From positions 317,116,001-317,180,000 of the forward strand of contig NC_092335.1 of assembly GCF_046630445.1 (NCBI RefSeq): a DNA stretch of 64,000 bases, written 5' to 3'. The position numbers were made by a program, and so were the translations under genes. The number at the start of each line of letters is the position of its first letter. The first letter of the stretch is position 1. Positions 10,094 through 22,073 of this stretch are shown here, one piece after another. The notes below the pieces were generated by a model. That model saw nothing but the letters and a program-made list of their open reading frames with translations. It did not search any database and was not told the origin of the DNA. Source of the stretch: Rutidosis leptorrhynchoides. Lineage: Eukaryota; Streptophyta; Magnoliopsida; Asterales; Asteraceae.

Positions 10094-12749
10094 TGTAGGA
10101 TTAATGTGCAAGGTACAACATATAACTATATGGTCAACTTCATTTGAGCTTTCAGGGTCACACACATATACACCGAGACGTCAAATAAAATATATATATA
10201 TGATGTATATATATTACTCAAGTAACAAAATAGTAAATTGAAATTAATTCATTTACTATTCATATGAATAGTAAATAAAACGAAATTAATTAATTTACTA
10301 TTCACATGAAAGTCAGGGGTGTTCATAATACCCGAATCCGTAACCCGAATAATCCGAAAATCCGATCCGAAAATATCCGAAAAATCGGATATCCGGATTT
10401 TCGGATATCCGAAAATCAGATATCCGGATTTTCGGATTCGGGTTTCGGATGCGTTTTTCAAAAAATCGGATATTTGGATATCCGAATATCCGAAATTAAA
10501 TGGGCTTTTTAATATATTTTCATAATCGTATATCTTAATGGGCTTGGTCTGTAACTTTTAAAAGGGATAAAATAAGTATTATTTATATTTATATTCGATT
10601 AAAAGAAATGGGTAAACAAAAACCTAGATCTGAACATATCCCTTTGTCATGCCCTCTCTACACATCTTCAATCTTTATTCCTTCATCTTCTTTCAACATA
10701 GAGTTTGTAATACTCTATATAAAAAAGAATTAACATTATTAAATGATAATAATTTGTTGTTGTAAATTTGATATGTTGTTGAAAACTGATTTCAAACAAA
10801 CATTAGTTGGCTATGTGCATCCAAAGAAATATTGAGTTGGATCCGTTCGCTATGAGAAACTAAAATTACCAAACTGATTTTCATCCAAAGAAATATTATC
10901 ACTGTGTTCAATACAGTATGTTGGTCCTTATGAGTGAATTTAGATATAAAGAAATTGTATAACTTCTTGGTTTCAAATGAAGTAAACAAGTAAAGGGTCT
11001 GTTCGAGAGCAAGATTGGAAACCACTTTTGCTTCTACCCTACGGATTTGTTTGATAATACATTTATTGTTTTTATCAAGTAAAATATGAATCTTTGAAGG
11101 GTTAAATCTTCCGGCATTGAAAATTTGTCCATTTCAAGTTTATTTTACTTTCAAGTTAAAAGCAAATTTTGGATATTCGGATAAATCCGATATCCGAATC
11201 CGAAGAAATTTCGGATTCGGATATCGGATGACCAAATTCACTATCCGAATTTTCGGATATCCGAAATTCGGATGCCCGAATTTTCGGATATCCGGTTTTG
11301 AACACCCCTAATGAAAGTGACATGATAGAAATTATTAATTATAAGTTACATAACATACCCCTAAAGTATTTGAGAAATACGACTTTTTAAATATATAAGA
11401 TTTTCAAAATCAACTTAGTTGGTGAATGATTGTACTCCGTATTTTTAAAAAACGCGTATCAAAAGATTGGTTTACTTTGGCTATATATCTATATTATTTG
11501 ATATTCATTCATTCGGTGAGATAAGTGACACACCAAAAGCACCTTGTTGCTTTAATTTGGTTTTATCCCATTTCCTACTTTAAGAACCGAACAAAAATAC
11601 ACCCTTGAATCATTGTTTTAATTTTCTTAAATAAAACAAACAAGTTCATGTTCCTTGTGCGGATAATTCGGGAATGATACAAGGAAACGAAGATGAATCA
11701 ACATACGGAGTATTACTATTTTATTGTTTCAATAAATTAATCAAAGGTTGATTAATTTGTTACTTGAGTTTGAACTAGCATTCATTGACGTTGTTTGAAG
11801 TGTAGTGTGGACTATCCAAAGAGACGGTCATACTTTTGATCGTAAGTTTCTCTCCGTCTCATCAATTTCTCCAAGAAAGGTATATCGTTAACTCCTCTTT
11901 TGACTATCATCAAAATATAAGACGAAAACTTACAAATAAGCAAAACATAAAGCCAAATGACATACAAGGAGAACGTCTCAATGAACAAAACGAGATAGCA
12001 AACGAAACAAGCTAAAACAAAAGACACCAACTAAAACTACAGTACCGGTCACTAAAACCGCACCAAAACCGCACCAAAGACTCGACAAATCAATGAAGAC
12101 CAAACTAAGAACCTAAAGGATCGACCCCTCCATACAAATTATCCATACTCTTATGAAACTTCTCGACTTCAACACTTACACTCTAGCTCTTGGAAATAGG
12201 CTTCATAAGTTTGCCATTCACATTGGCGGACTACTTTCCCCTGCACAATTAGAGAAAGAAAAATTCATATAGAAATCTAAATCTTCCTCAGCAGCCGAAT
12301 TGAGGTTATGATTTAAATAAACTCTAAGACATAAGCTTCGTTTGTCATCATAAAAAGTAGCAGAGCTTATGGAAATCATAAGCTCTTAAAAAATAAGCTA
12401 TTTATAGTCTAGCTAGTTTACCAAATACTTACAAAAAAGAGTCGACTTCAACCAGCTTCAAAATAAGCTCCAGCTCTAGCCCGTAAGCTCCAGCTACAAG
12501 GTTCATCAAAACACACTTTATAAGTGCGCGAACTATTATGATTTGTTTTGCTTAGCTCTATGTAATTTTTGTGATAAACCCAAGAGCTGTTCTATATATG
12601 GACGGAAAGTTTCTCTGTTCTCGAAAAACCATAGTTAAGGAACTGTAACTATGATTAAAGTGCATCTTATAGCGTTGAATATCTTCATGAGTGTAGTTAA
12701 CTAAAATTTATTCAAGGTACAACTCTTGTCCAATTATTGACGTGATACA
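10094..12749 (+). repeat. Copia-family LTR, full length, split by a hAT element (array copy 2)
   Basis: Runs from TGTAGGATTAATG to GACGTGATACA, so it has TG..CA ends. It is about 1.65 kb once the hAT insertion (10314-11310 plus one target duplication) is removed. The first half recurs at 12831-13610 and at 44144-44930, and the second half recurs at 9171-10012. A short minus-strand frame at 11812-12030 has no family pattern. Confidence 0.65.
10314..11310. mobile_element. Non-autonomous hAT-type element
   Basis: 997 bp, beginning CAGGGGTGTTCA and ending TGAACACCCCTA (imperfect terminal inverted repeats of about 12 bp). It is flanked by the 8-bp duplication ATGAAAGT at 10306-10313 and 11311-11318. 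Two other copies of the surrounding LTR (at about 13043 and 44355) keep the uninterrupted site with one ATGAAAGT, which confirms the insertion. Both ends carry dense subterminal repeats of GGATATCCG/ATCCGAAT type, in opposite orientation (10320-10500 and 11165-11300). hAT transposases are known to bind such subterminal repeats. The interior has no transposase ORF; short open frames at the ends are read-throughs of the subterminal repeats. Confidence 0.85.
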
Positions 12750-12830
12750 GGGTGTCAAAGTAGAGAATTTGGATCTGGGTCATACTTGTGTTCGAAACTT
12801 ATTGGTTGTCGGATAACGTAACTTAAGTTT
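12750..12830 (+). other. 81-bp internal segment between array LTRs (second)
   Basis: Near-identical in sequence and equal in length to 10013-10093. Again it has a primer-site-like start and no polypurine tract. Confidence 0.6.
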
Positions 12831-13610
12831 TGTAGGATTAATGTGCAAGGTACAACATATAACTATATGGTCAACTTCATTTGATCCTTCAGGGTCACAC
12901 ACATATACACCGAGACGTCAAATAAAATATATATATATATGATGTATATATATTACTCAAGTAACAAAATAGTAAATCGAAATTAATTCATTTACTATTC
13001 ATATGAATAGTAAATGAAACGAAATTAATTAATTTACTATTCACATGAAAGTGACATGATAGAAATTATTAATTATAAGTTACATAACATACCCCTAAAG
13101 TATTTGAGAAATACGACTTTTTAAATATATAAGATTTTCAAAATCAACTTGGTTGGTGAATGATTGTACTCCGTATCTTTAAAAACGCGTATCAAAAGAT
13201 TGGTTTACTTTGGCTATATATATATATTATTTGATATTCATTCATTCGGTGAGATAAGTGACACACCAAAAGCACCTTGTTGCTTTAATTTGGTCTTATC
13301 CCATTTCCTTCTTTAAGAACCGAACAAAAATAGACCCTTGAATCATTGTTTTAATTTTCTTAAATAAAACAAACAAGTTCATGTTCCTTGTGCTCATAAT
13401 TCGGGAATGATACAAGGAAACGAAGATGAATCAACATACGGAGTATTACTATTTTATTGTTTCAATAAATTAATCAAAGGTTGATTAATTTGTTACTTGA
13501 GTTTGGACTAGCATTCATTGACGTTGTTTGAAGTGTAGTGTGGACTATCCAAAGAGACGGTCATACTTTTGATCGTAAATTTCTCTCCGTCTCATCAATT
13601 TCTCCAAGAA
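12831..13610 (+). repeat. Copia-family LTR, 5' part only (array copy 3)
   Basis: Starts TGTAGGATTAATG and keeps the hAT target site intact. It is cut off after CTCCAAGAA, where the truncated gypsy LTR begins. The same break point is passed without interruption in the copies at about 11870 and 44920, so the junction is a rearrangement specific to this copy. Confidence 0.65.
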
Positions 13611-15318
13611 ACGCCAATGAGCTACACCCGGAGGGTTAGCTACATCACAACAATGCGACAATATATAAAACAATATAAAAACGTCCAAGGTTAACCCCTT
13701 AACCCAATACTAAAACCGATTACCAATTACCAAAATAAAGATTGGCCGGACTACACGAGCCTTAGTAAATCCGCATCCACACGAGACTACTATCTTCAAT
13801 ACCGCAACAACATCGAGGTTGGCCGAACTACACGAGCCTTAGTGAATCCGCTCCACACGAGATCACTACCCCAATAAGATGACCGAACTACACGCGTCAT
13901 AGTGAATCCGCATCCACACGTGATCCACTTCTCCAATCACAACTCAATACCAACCCTTCGCCATTGGGGTTATATAATCCACATCACAAGCACATGTGAT
14001 AACGTACACACGAAATGTACACCTCGCCAAAGGTGGTCAACCAATACGCACAACCGTGCCAAGTGGACCTATACGCAAGTCCATCAAACTCACCTATATG
14101 TGAAGTGAGCTATATAACCGAGAACCATTTCACCCGACCCGCACCCATCCTACACATACATATGCGCATAGGATATTAACACTCACCTCGAAGTCTTGAT
14201 GAATGCAACCGAATAATCCGCAACACGCCAATGGAAAGTACCTATTCCATTAATCACATAACAAACAACACAATTAGGGTGGATTTACAAATCAACCCAA
14301 ATTGACAACTAGTGCAAATTCCGACTCAATTGCACTTCCAAGCTCAAACCATTCCTAAACTAACCAATAATCACTAACACAAGTGAAAATGGTCCTAATA
14401 CGTCAATTTAACCCATGCATAGGTGTTAAACACCAATCTTGCCCAAATTGACACCTAAACCCTAATTTTGACCCATTTCAAAATTAGTCCATCCAAATAC
14501 ACCCAAAGTGGTTCCAACACTTCTATAATCACTAACACTAGTGATTATACACCACTTACAAGCCTTAAAGATGGCTAAATCATTAACCAACCAAAACCCG
14601 CCAAATATCAAAATAACAAGTTTCCATAAACCCTCTTCATCATCTAAATGGGTTTTACAACTAACAACTCTCAAAACCCTAACTTTGAATCTCAAATCAA
14701 ACAATGAAACTCGGAGTTAGAACTTACCAATACTGCCAAAATGATGCCGTTGACGAGTAGAACAACTTTAATACTTGAGGTTTGACCCGGAACACCCTTC
14801 TTCTTCTCCAATTGGAGCTCTATATGTCTCTCTAAATTTCTCCTCTCTCTCTAGGGTTTGAAGATGAGAGTGTTGATGAGTGAAAATGAGGATAAAATGA
14901 GCCTTGAATCAGTCTTATGGCTCTAGAACCGGCCATATGTGAATTTACCAAAACACCCTCAAAAGATTCCATTAAAATGGGTTAAAAATGTCATTGCAGC
15001 GACATTTGTCGCGTTTTGCGATACTTCGTCGCGTTTCGCGACACCAGGACGTGGTAAACAGCATTCAAACGCGACAAAGTGGACATAAATCACCATCAGA
15101 AGTTGTCGCGTTTCAACCATGTTTGTCACGGAACGCGAAGCACCTGAACGCGACAAACTGCACTCAAACTCGACAGTTTATCTGATGTACTCCAATTTCA
15201 CTTTTAAAACATCCCAAAGTCAATCGTGGTCAATGCATTACATCCAAACTATTAAATAATCATTCTTGGACTTCAAATGATGCCCCGAGCGTCATGTTTA
15301 GAAAAACGGGGTGTTACA
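13611..15318 (-). repeat. 3' LTR of gag-only gypsy element (truncated)
   Basis: Pairs with 19479-21187 along its whole length with few differences. It contains reiterated motifs of 60-77 bp built on GGCCGAACTACACGAG (13740-13930) and CpG-rich hairpins near 15008-15045. It contains no real genes. Confidence 0.85.
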
Positions 15319-15333
15319 ACTCTCCCCCACTTA
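15319..15333 (-). other. Polypurine tract of gag-only element
   Basis: On the minus strand it reads TAAGTGGGGGAGAGT directly against the LTR start TGTAACACC. This is the primer for plus-strand DNA synthesis. Confidence 0.8.
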
Positions 15334-17597
15334 AATTCGATCACGTCCTCGTGATCCTAGTCACTTAACCAATCCGAACCTACATGTTATGGTTCTCAAA
15401 CAATCGTTCCAATCCGACTTCCACCACATTACTCATTAACCCGAAGACTAATCCATTAACTAAATACACACTTGCACGCATTCCGAGCCGTGCAATACAC
15501 ACAACATCCAAAGTCTATAACGATCACTTAGAATACGCGGAATCACCATGTATTCTTCTACTCCTCTAGGCGATTCTTCTCAAAGAGTCACCTTTAACAA
15601 CTAAAACGATGAAGACCGTATAAACGAATCCTTACGGATAACACTTACCACTTAACATCCCTTGTAGTGCGCAACACGACCAATACGCAACTATCGTAAA
15701 ATCGTAAGCAAACGACTAATACTGCTAGCGTCCCAAACGACTATGGCAACGCCAAACCCAAGGTGTACAAAATTGACTATTGTCACACCCGTAACAATAT
15801 GTGAGTGAAACACGGCTATCGCATCACTAATCACATAAAATGGTCCTTACGACCCTACCATCGGCGTATAAAACATCCAATAGTTCACCACACAACAGGG
15901 TCCTCACGACCCCACCATTGGCGTATAAAACAACCAATAGATCACACATCCAGCAATAAGAAAGCTGGCCGAAAACTACACGCGCCTTATTGAATCCGCA
16001 CCACACGCGACTCACTACCTCCACCGCACAACAATCGGGATTGGCCGAACTACACGAGCCCTAGTGAATCCGAACTACACGAGAATCACTATCCCAAAAG
16101 AATGACCGCATCCACACGTGTCATTGTGAATCCGAACTACACGAGACTCACTTCCTCAATATAATGACCGCATCCACACGTGTCATTGTGAATCCGAACT
16201 ACACGAGACTCACTTCCACAATAAGATGACCGAACTACACGCGTCATCGTGAATCCGCAACCACACGCGATCCACTTCCCAAATATCAACACAGGAATGG
16301 TACTCCCATTCCCCATCGGTACTCGCATTTCCCGATAACGTTATATCATACCGATATAACACTACTCCAACACAAATATCCGTTAGTGTACCACGACATA
16401 TATCACTAACTCCCGGGTGATGTCTTAAACACCGCGATTAACTCACCCCCATGACAATGTGGTGTCTTGAACATCGCGACTATTCCACATGTCAATCAAA
16501 CCAATGAGTGGTGTCTTGAACACCGCGACAATCCCACTCGTTACGTAGAATGTTGTGTCTTAAACACCGCGACTATCCCACATTTCACGCTACACAATTA
16601 AATACATTAAATACGTACACGCATCACTCGTACGTGTACACATCGCCACCACAATCGAGCAAGAACCACCTATATCGCATATAGGCACAAAACAACAATT
16701 CTCTAAAAGAGAATCCGACACACATCCCTTAACCGAGGGATTCCACCTTGCTCGTCAAATACGCCCATTATCTCTCAATGAGATTTACCCCATTACCACC
16801 TCGGTGATAATTTAAATCCAAAACCATAAGTACAATTTATTTCAAATCGTACTTTTACCACAATCGACCAACGTAGGTCTCAACGCTAGCTCCGAATCCA
16901 TACGAGCATCGCCGAATATCAATACACTAGAATATCTTCGTGCGAGAGTTCAAACTCCCCCACTTAGAACTCCGTTCCATAACCACATCACGATACATTG
17001 CTCCAACCTTGAGCACACGAAGGATTTTAACCTATCCTTAAACACTTTGAACGAAGAGTTTGCCACAGTTATACAAACTTAAATCTTTGTAATCTTTCGA
17101 TTACTCTAGCTTGTCACATTTCCACCTAGTCACTCATGTACCTAAGGGTTTCTCTCCGGTACCCTAAGTACAATGTAACCGCAACACCACCGGAGTCGAG
17201 TACCACGCTAGTAGGTATGAAAAAGGCACCTAACATTGCGTCACGTAGACTCCATTACCAACATACATCGAGATCAAACACTTGATCTTTCGAGTTTTAT
17301 CCACCCGTCGAACCTCATGGTTCAACAATTTCAACTCAAAAGCGAACACGCGCTTAACATTCGAACACCAAAGCCCATACCCATGGCTTGGTAGAAACTT
17401 TTCCCTATACTCAGGAATGCTTGGTTGCACCAAGTCTTACGCCCTTCGCCCATCAATCAAAACGTCAGCGTAGGGTAATTCCATTAGGAACGTCACCCAT
17501 AACGATACTATGCACAACGCAAGGCATCTAACAAACCCGAACTCAATCGGCACATGATAAATAATCAAAGGACATATTCATTAAAACGAAACGTACC
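15334..17597 (-). repeat. Non-coding interior of gag-only element with tandem repeats
   Basis: This region replaces pol. At 16100-16280 there are 62-bp tandem units starting ATGACCG with CACACGTGTCATTGTGAATC and ACTACACGAGACTCACTTCC segments. Related units lie at 15960-16090 and in both LTRs. At 16420-16580 a second array of about 45-bp units is built on GTGTCTTGAACACCGCGAC. The remainder holds no recognisable protein pattern on either strand. Confidence 0.6.
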
Positions 17598-18539
17598 TTA
17601 ACGTCTCCTTGCCGCACCCATACCTGCTAACTCGGGACACTCCTACTTACGATGTCCTTCCTCTTGGCAATTGAAGCACACCGTGCCATCACCCTTTGGC
17701 ACCGAACATTCCCAAGACTTGTGACCCCTCACGCCAAAATTATAACACCTAGACGCACTAGAATTTGATATACTCGTTCGTATACCACCCGTGCTCACAC
17801 TTGCACCCCTAGCTCTCTTACTTTAAGCGCCATATGAAACAACCCTTCTCTCACTTGAAGGTTCACCAATCTTCGATCGCGAATACGACTCGAAACCCCT
17901 AGCCATGTTGAATAACTCTGCAAACGAGTTCACTTGACCAACACTAATCTTGCCCTGCAAGTCATCATTCAAGGTTCGATAGAAATCTTCCATCAACATA
18001 CGATCATTCCCAATATACTCCGGGCAAAAACGAGCCTTCGCCATAAAGGTCGTCTTGAGAGTATTCAAGTCCATAGATCCTTGTTGTAAATTTCGCAACT
18101 CATTACGCATTTCTGACAAATCGGCTGAAGTCCGGAACTCCTCGAAGAATTCCTTCTTAAAATCGTCCCACGATAACCCCATAAATGCTTCTCCACCGAC
18201 AAGATCAATTTTACCATCCAACCAATTCTTCGCCCTACCCTGCAACAAGCTAGTAGCGAGTCTTGTCATCTTCTCGGGAGGGCATTCAATAGTGCGAAAA
18301 CACCTTTCGACATCCGAGATCCATGTTGTGCTTACCAAAGGATTCGGTTTCCCGTCATACATCGGGGGTTTAGTCCTCATGAAGCTCTTATGACAACGCT
18401 CCATTTCACCCCTACTTTGAAGTTCGGAATACTTCTTATCCATTTCTTCTCGAAACGCACCCATTTGCTCCGCAACAGCGGCCGAAACTCTAGCGTTAAA
18501 CTCCTCGTCATTCGTCTCGATCTCGTTTCACGTCGTCAT
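17598..18539 (-). pseudogene. gag: gag of gag-only gypsy element
   Basis: One frame runs from an ATG at 18539 to a TAA at 17598-17600 (about 313 codons), with three in-frame stops: TGA as the fourth codon, TAA at 17823 and TAG inside the last zinc knuckle. The central open part (17823-18464) has the retrotransposon gag (capsid-type) pattern, including W..D.......M and WDDFKKEFFEEFRTSADLSE. Two zinc-knuckle motifs follow. The first reads CYNFGVRGHKSWEC, so its second Cys is Phe. The second, CFNCQEEGHRK-stop-EC, keeps its spacing but is interrupted. The gag ends with its own stop, not in a gag-pol fusion. The TGA and TAG fit C-to-T decay of methylated DNA (inference). Confidence 0.8.
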
Positions 18540-18939
18540 TCTAAAGAATGCAAAAACGATTAGTCCACGAACGTATAAAACCACACACACAATACCGCCC
18601 CATCTTGCTCAACACTCGTCGTACATCACTTGTTAGACACGATTTGCACCCGTAATAAGGTTTGCAAGTCCTTATTACGCACACACGCCGTATCGACTCG
18701 TTAGTACAACGACCTCCTCGCTTGATGATATAAACAACATAATCAATTATTCTACTCGACATAAACTGCAAGAATAATGTCACAACACAAGCCAATACCC
18801 TAGTTAGTTCACCTACACGCTAAGGCACTAACCAAGTTCCTATTTAGACCCGTTTACCTACAAGTCCCGCAACAAATAAGCACACACAAAAGTCTAAGTC
18901 TAGGCACCTATCTCAAGTCGCCTAACTCCCTTAGACCAT

Positions 18940-18951
18940 GCTCTGATACCA
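18940..18951 (-). other. Primer-binding site, initiator-Met tRNA type
   Basis: Minus strand TGGTATCAGAGC, the usual plant site complementary to the 3' end of initiator Met tRNA, two bases from the end of the 5' LTR. Confidence 0.85.
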
Positions 18952-18953
18952 CT

Positions 18954-21187
18954 TGAAACAACCCAACCCGTATTTAAACTGGCCCGTAATTTTTTTTCTT
19001 TAATACTTTAATATTTTTGGTTCCAAAAACATCTTTAACACAATAGTAAGTTCAATAAACTTTTAAAACATCTAATACATAGTTTAAATATCCGAACGGG
19101 CAAACACGACCCGACTATTTTAATTTCCAACAAAACGAGCATGGTGATTGGGGATACGCTACCCAATACTAATAAATCCAAAAGCACGTCTTCTAGAGCA
19201 AACTACGCAAGTCCACTAGTTCCCACGCTTACCCGTGCAACCGCCTCCATGCAAATCTATAAAAATGTAAACAACGAGAGGGTAAGCTAACGCTTAGTGA
19301 GTGAGAATATACTACATACATATATATGCATAAAATGGACACGCCACACAAATAATCAAATAACACATACCGGAGCATCCAAGCATAAAGGCAAGCTAAG
19401 CTAAGCATACCGTACGATCACTAAGCAACAAGCTAAAGATATCAACAAAGTATAAGTTCACCAACGACGATGTGAACAACGCCAATGAGCTATACCCGGA
19501 GGGTTAGCTACATCACAACAATGTGACAATATATAAAACAATATAAAAACGTCCAAGGTTAACTCCTTAACCCAATACTAAAACCGATTACCAATTACCA
19601 AAATAAAGATTGGCCGGACTACACGAGGCTTAGTAAATCCGCATCCACACGAGACTAATATCTTCAATACCACAACAACATCGAGGTTGGCCGAACTACA
19701 CTAGCCTTAGTGAATCCGCATCCACACGAGATCACTACCTCAATAAGATGACCGAACTACACGCGTCATCGTGAATTTGCATCCACATGTGATCCACTTC
19801 TCTAATCACAACTCAATACCAACCCTTCGCCATTGGGGTTATATAATCCACATCACAAGCACATGTGATAACGTACACACGAAATGTACACCTCGCCAAA
19901 GGTGGTCAACCAATACGCACAACCGTGCCAAGTGGACCTATACGCAAGTCCATCAAACCCACCTATATGTGAAGTGAGCTCTATAATCGAGAACCACTTC
20001 ACCCGACCCGCACCCATCCTACCCATACATATGCACATAGGATATTAACACTCACCTCGAAGTCTTGATGAATGCAACCGAATAATCCGCAACACGCCAA
20101 TGGAAAGTACATATTCCATTAATCACATAACAAACAACACAATTAGGGTGGATTTACAAATCAACCCAAATTGACAACTAGTGCAAATTCCGACCCAATT
20201 TCACTTCCAAGCTTAAAACGCGCCCAAACTAACCAATAATCACTAACACAAGTGAAAATGGTCCTAATACGTCAATTAAACCCAAGCATAGGTGTTAAAC
20301 ACCAATCTTGCCCAAATTGACACCTAAACCCTAATTTTGACCCATTTCAAAATTAGTCAATCCAAATACACCCAAAGTGGTTCCAACACTTCTATAATCA
20401 CTAACACTAGTGATTATACACCACTTACAAGCCTTAAAGATGGCTAAATCATTAACCAACCCAAAACCCGCCAAATATCAAAATAACAAGTTTCCATAAA
20501 CCCTCTTCATCATCTAAATGGGTTTTACAATTAACAAATCTCAAAACCCTAACTTTGTATCTCAAATCAAACAATGAAACTCGGAGTTAGAACTTACCAA
20601 TACCACCAAAATGATGCCGTTGACGAGTAGAACAACTTTAATACTTGAAGTTTGACCCGGAACACCCTTCTTCTTCTCCAATTGGAGCTCCCTCTCTCTC
20701 TAAATTTCTCCTCTCTCTCTCTAGGGTTTGAAGATGAGAGTGTTGATGAGTGAAAATGAGGATAAAATGAGCCTTGAATCAGTCTTATGGCTCTAGAATC
20801 GGCCATATGTGAATTTATCAAAACACCCTCAAAAGATTCCATTAAAATGGGTTAAAAATGTCATTACAGCGACATTTGTCGCGTTTCGCGACACTTCGTC
20901 GCGTTTCGCGACACCAGGACGCGGTAAACGCATTCAAACGCGATAAAGTGGACAGAAATCACCATCAGAAGTTGTAGCATTTCAACCATGTTTGTCACAG
21001 AACGCGACGCACCAGAACGCGAAAAACTGCACTCAAACTCGACAGTTTATCTGATGTACTTCAATTTCACTTTTAAAACATCCCAAAGTCAATCGTGGTC
21101 AATGCATTACATCCAAACTATTAAATAATCATTCTTGGACTTCAAATGATGCCCCAAGTGTCATGTTTAGAAAAACGGGGTGTTACA
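18954..21187 (-). repeat. 5' LTR of gag-only gypsy element (full length)
   Basis: 2,234 bp, TGTAACACCCC..TTGTTTCA on the minus strand. It is the complete partner of 13611-15318. It contains the paired hairpin GTCGCGTTTCGCGAC at 20878 and 20898, cleaner than in the other LTR. Confidence 0.85.
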
Positions 21188-22073
21188 GGTAACGAGTTTC
21201 AAATATTAAAATTGATGATTTTAAAAAGTTAAACTCTAACGAGTTTAAAGTTAAATAATTATGAGACTTAAATTACATATGTTTTTTGACGGAAACATTA
21301 AATTAAACTCTAAACGAGTTTCAAAGATTAAAATTGATGATTTTAAAATAAGTTAAACTCTAACGAGTTTAATGTTAAAATGATTTTGAAAGTCAAATAA
21401 TATATATATGGACGACATCTTTTAAAAATGTTTTAAAACGATACACGTTTGTGTATTTGTTATTTTTATGCTAGAAATTAAATAACAAATTAGATCACAA
21501 ACATAATCGACATATACAATTGGTTAAAATGTTTTTTAACTAATAGTTTAGCGAATCTTGTGTGCATGCATTATTCGTTGACATAAACGTTTTCAAATAC
21601 CCGTCAAATTTAAGTCATGCCATCCAATGAGCTTGCAAACACTCCTCGTTATTTTTCTGATTTAGTGAGACTAGGCTGAATTATAGCCACGAGGTGGATT
21701 TTTCGATCTAGTGAGACTAGCGTGAATTTCCACTGTTTCCAAATTGGACGACTTAATCGTATTCAATGTGAGACCTTAGTTCGAGGCAATGATGGGACAA
21801 ACATGCCATTAGATATAGTGGTTTGTTGGACTACATATATCTCTAGGTCCCATAAAGATCTAAGAGTTGTACTTGTAATGCAATTGGTATCCGCTATCTA
21901 CCAATAGACTCCAGAACTGCTAGCTGATCAACAGATGTGGCTATGGAACCTCTATGTAGATCTTAGGCTTTCGTAAATTAATTGTTTTTTTAAAAATATT
22001 ATAGAAACTTGGGTAGTTAATTTATTAAAGCTCAATATCAAAAATACTAAATTGAATCTTATATCTGTTGTAG
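21188..22073 (+). other. Probable 5' non-coding part of a copia element
   Basis: No gene. A segment of about 115 bp, AACGAGTTTCAAA..TTAAACTCTAACGAG, is present twice in tandem (21190-21285 and 21312-21400). Near 21885 the sequence ATTGGTATCCGCTATC looks like a decayed copia primer site (consensus TGGTATCAGAGC). Gag-like codons start at 22074, so this is probably the LTR end and leader of the copia element below. It does not match the LTR at 44144-45300, so the 5' boundary is unresolved. Confidence 0.4.

Larger units (their letters stand above)
13611..21187 (-). mobile_element. Gypsy LTR retrotransposon carrying gag only
   Basis: Minus-strand element. On that strand the order is the 5' LTR (18954-21187), the initiator-Met-type primer site (18940-18951), gag (17598-18539), about 2.3 kb of non-coding repeats, the polypurine tract (15319-15333), then the 3' LTR (13611-15318), which has lost about 525 bp of its far end. 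LTRs open TGTAACACCCC, as in many plant chromoviruses. No protease, reverse transcriptase or integrase sequence lies between gag and the polypurine tract, so this is a non-autonomous, gag-only (LARD-like) element. The flanking target duplication cannot be checked because the left end is truncated. Confidence 0.8.

Noticed and set aside
10314-11310. Helitron
   Set aside because: Has inverted termini and an 8-bp duplication; lacks TC..CTRR ends and an AT insertion site.
9084-12030. Minus-strand hydrophobic frame repeated at 9084-9293 and 11812-12030 as a small membrane protein
   Set aside because: It is the same duplicated LTR segment, the two ends differ because of different junctions, and the composition is AT-driven; no sign of selection.
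16100-16580. CRISPR-like array
   Set aside because: Plant nuclear sequence with contiguous degenerate tandem units, no unique spacers of constant length.
21188-22073. 5' LTR matching the copia LTR at 44144-45300
   Set aside because: Compared by eye and no shared blocks found, so the 5' LTR of the split copia element was left unresolved.
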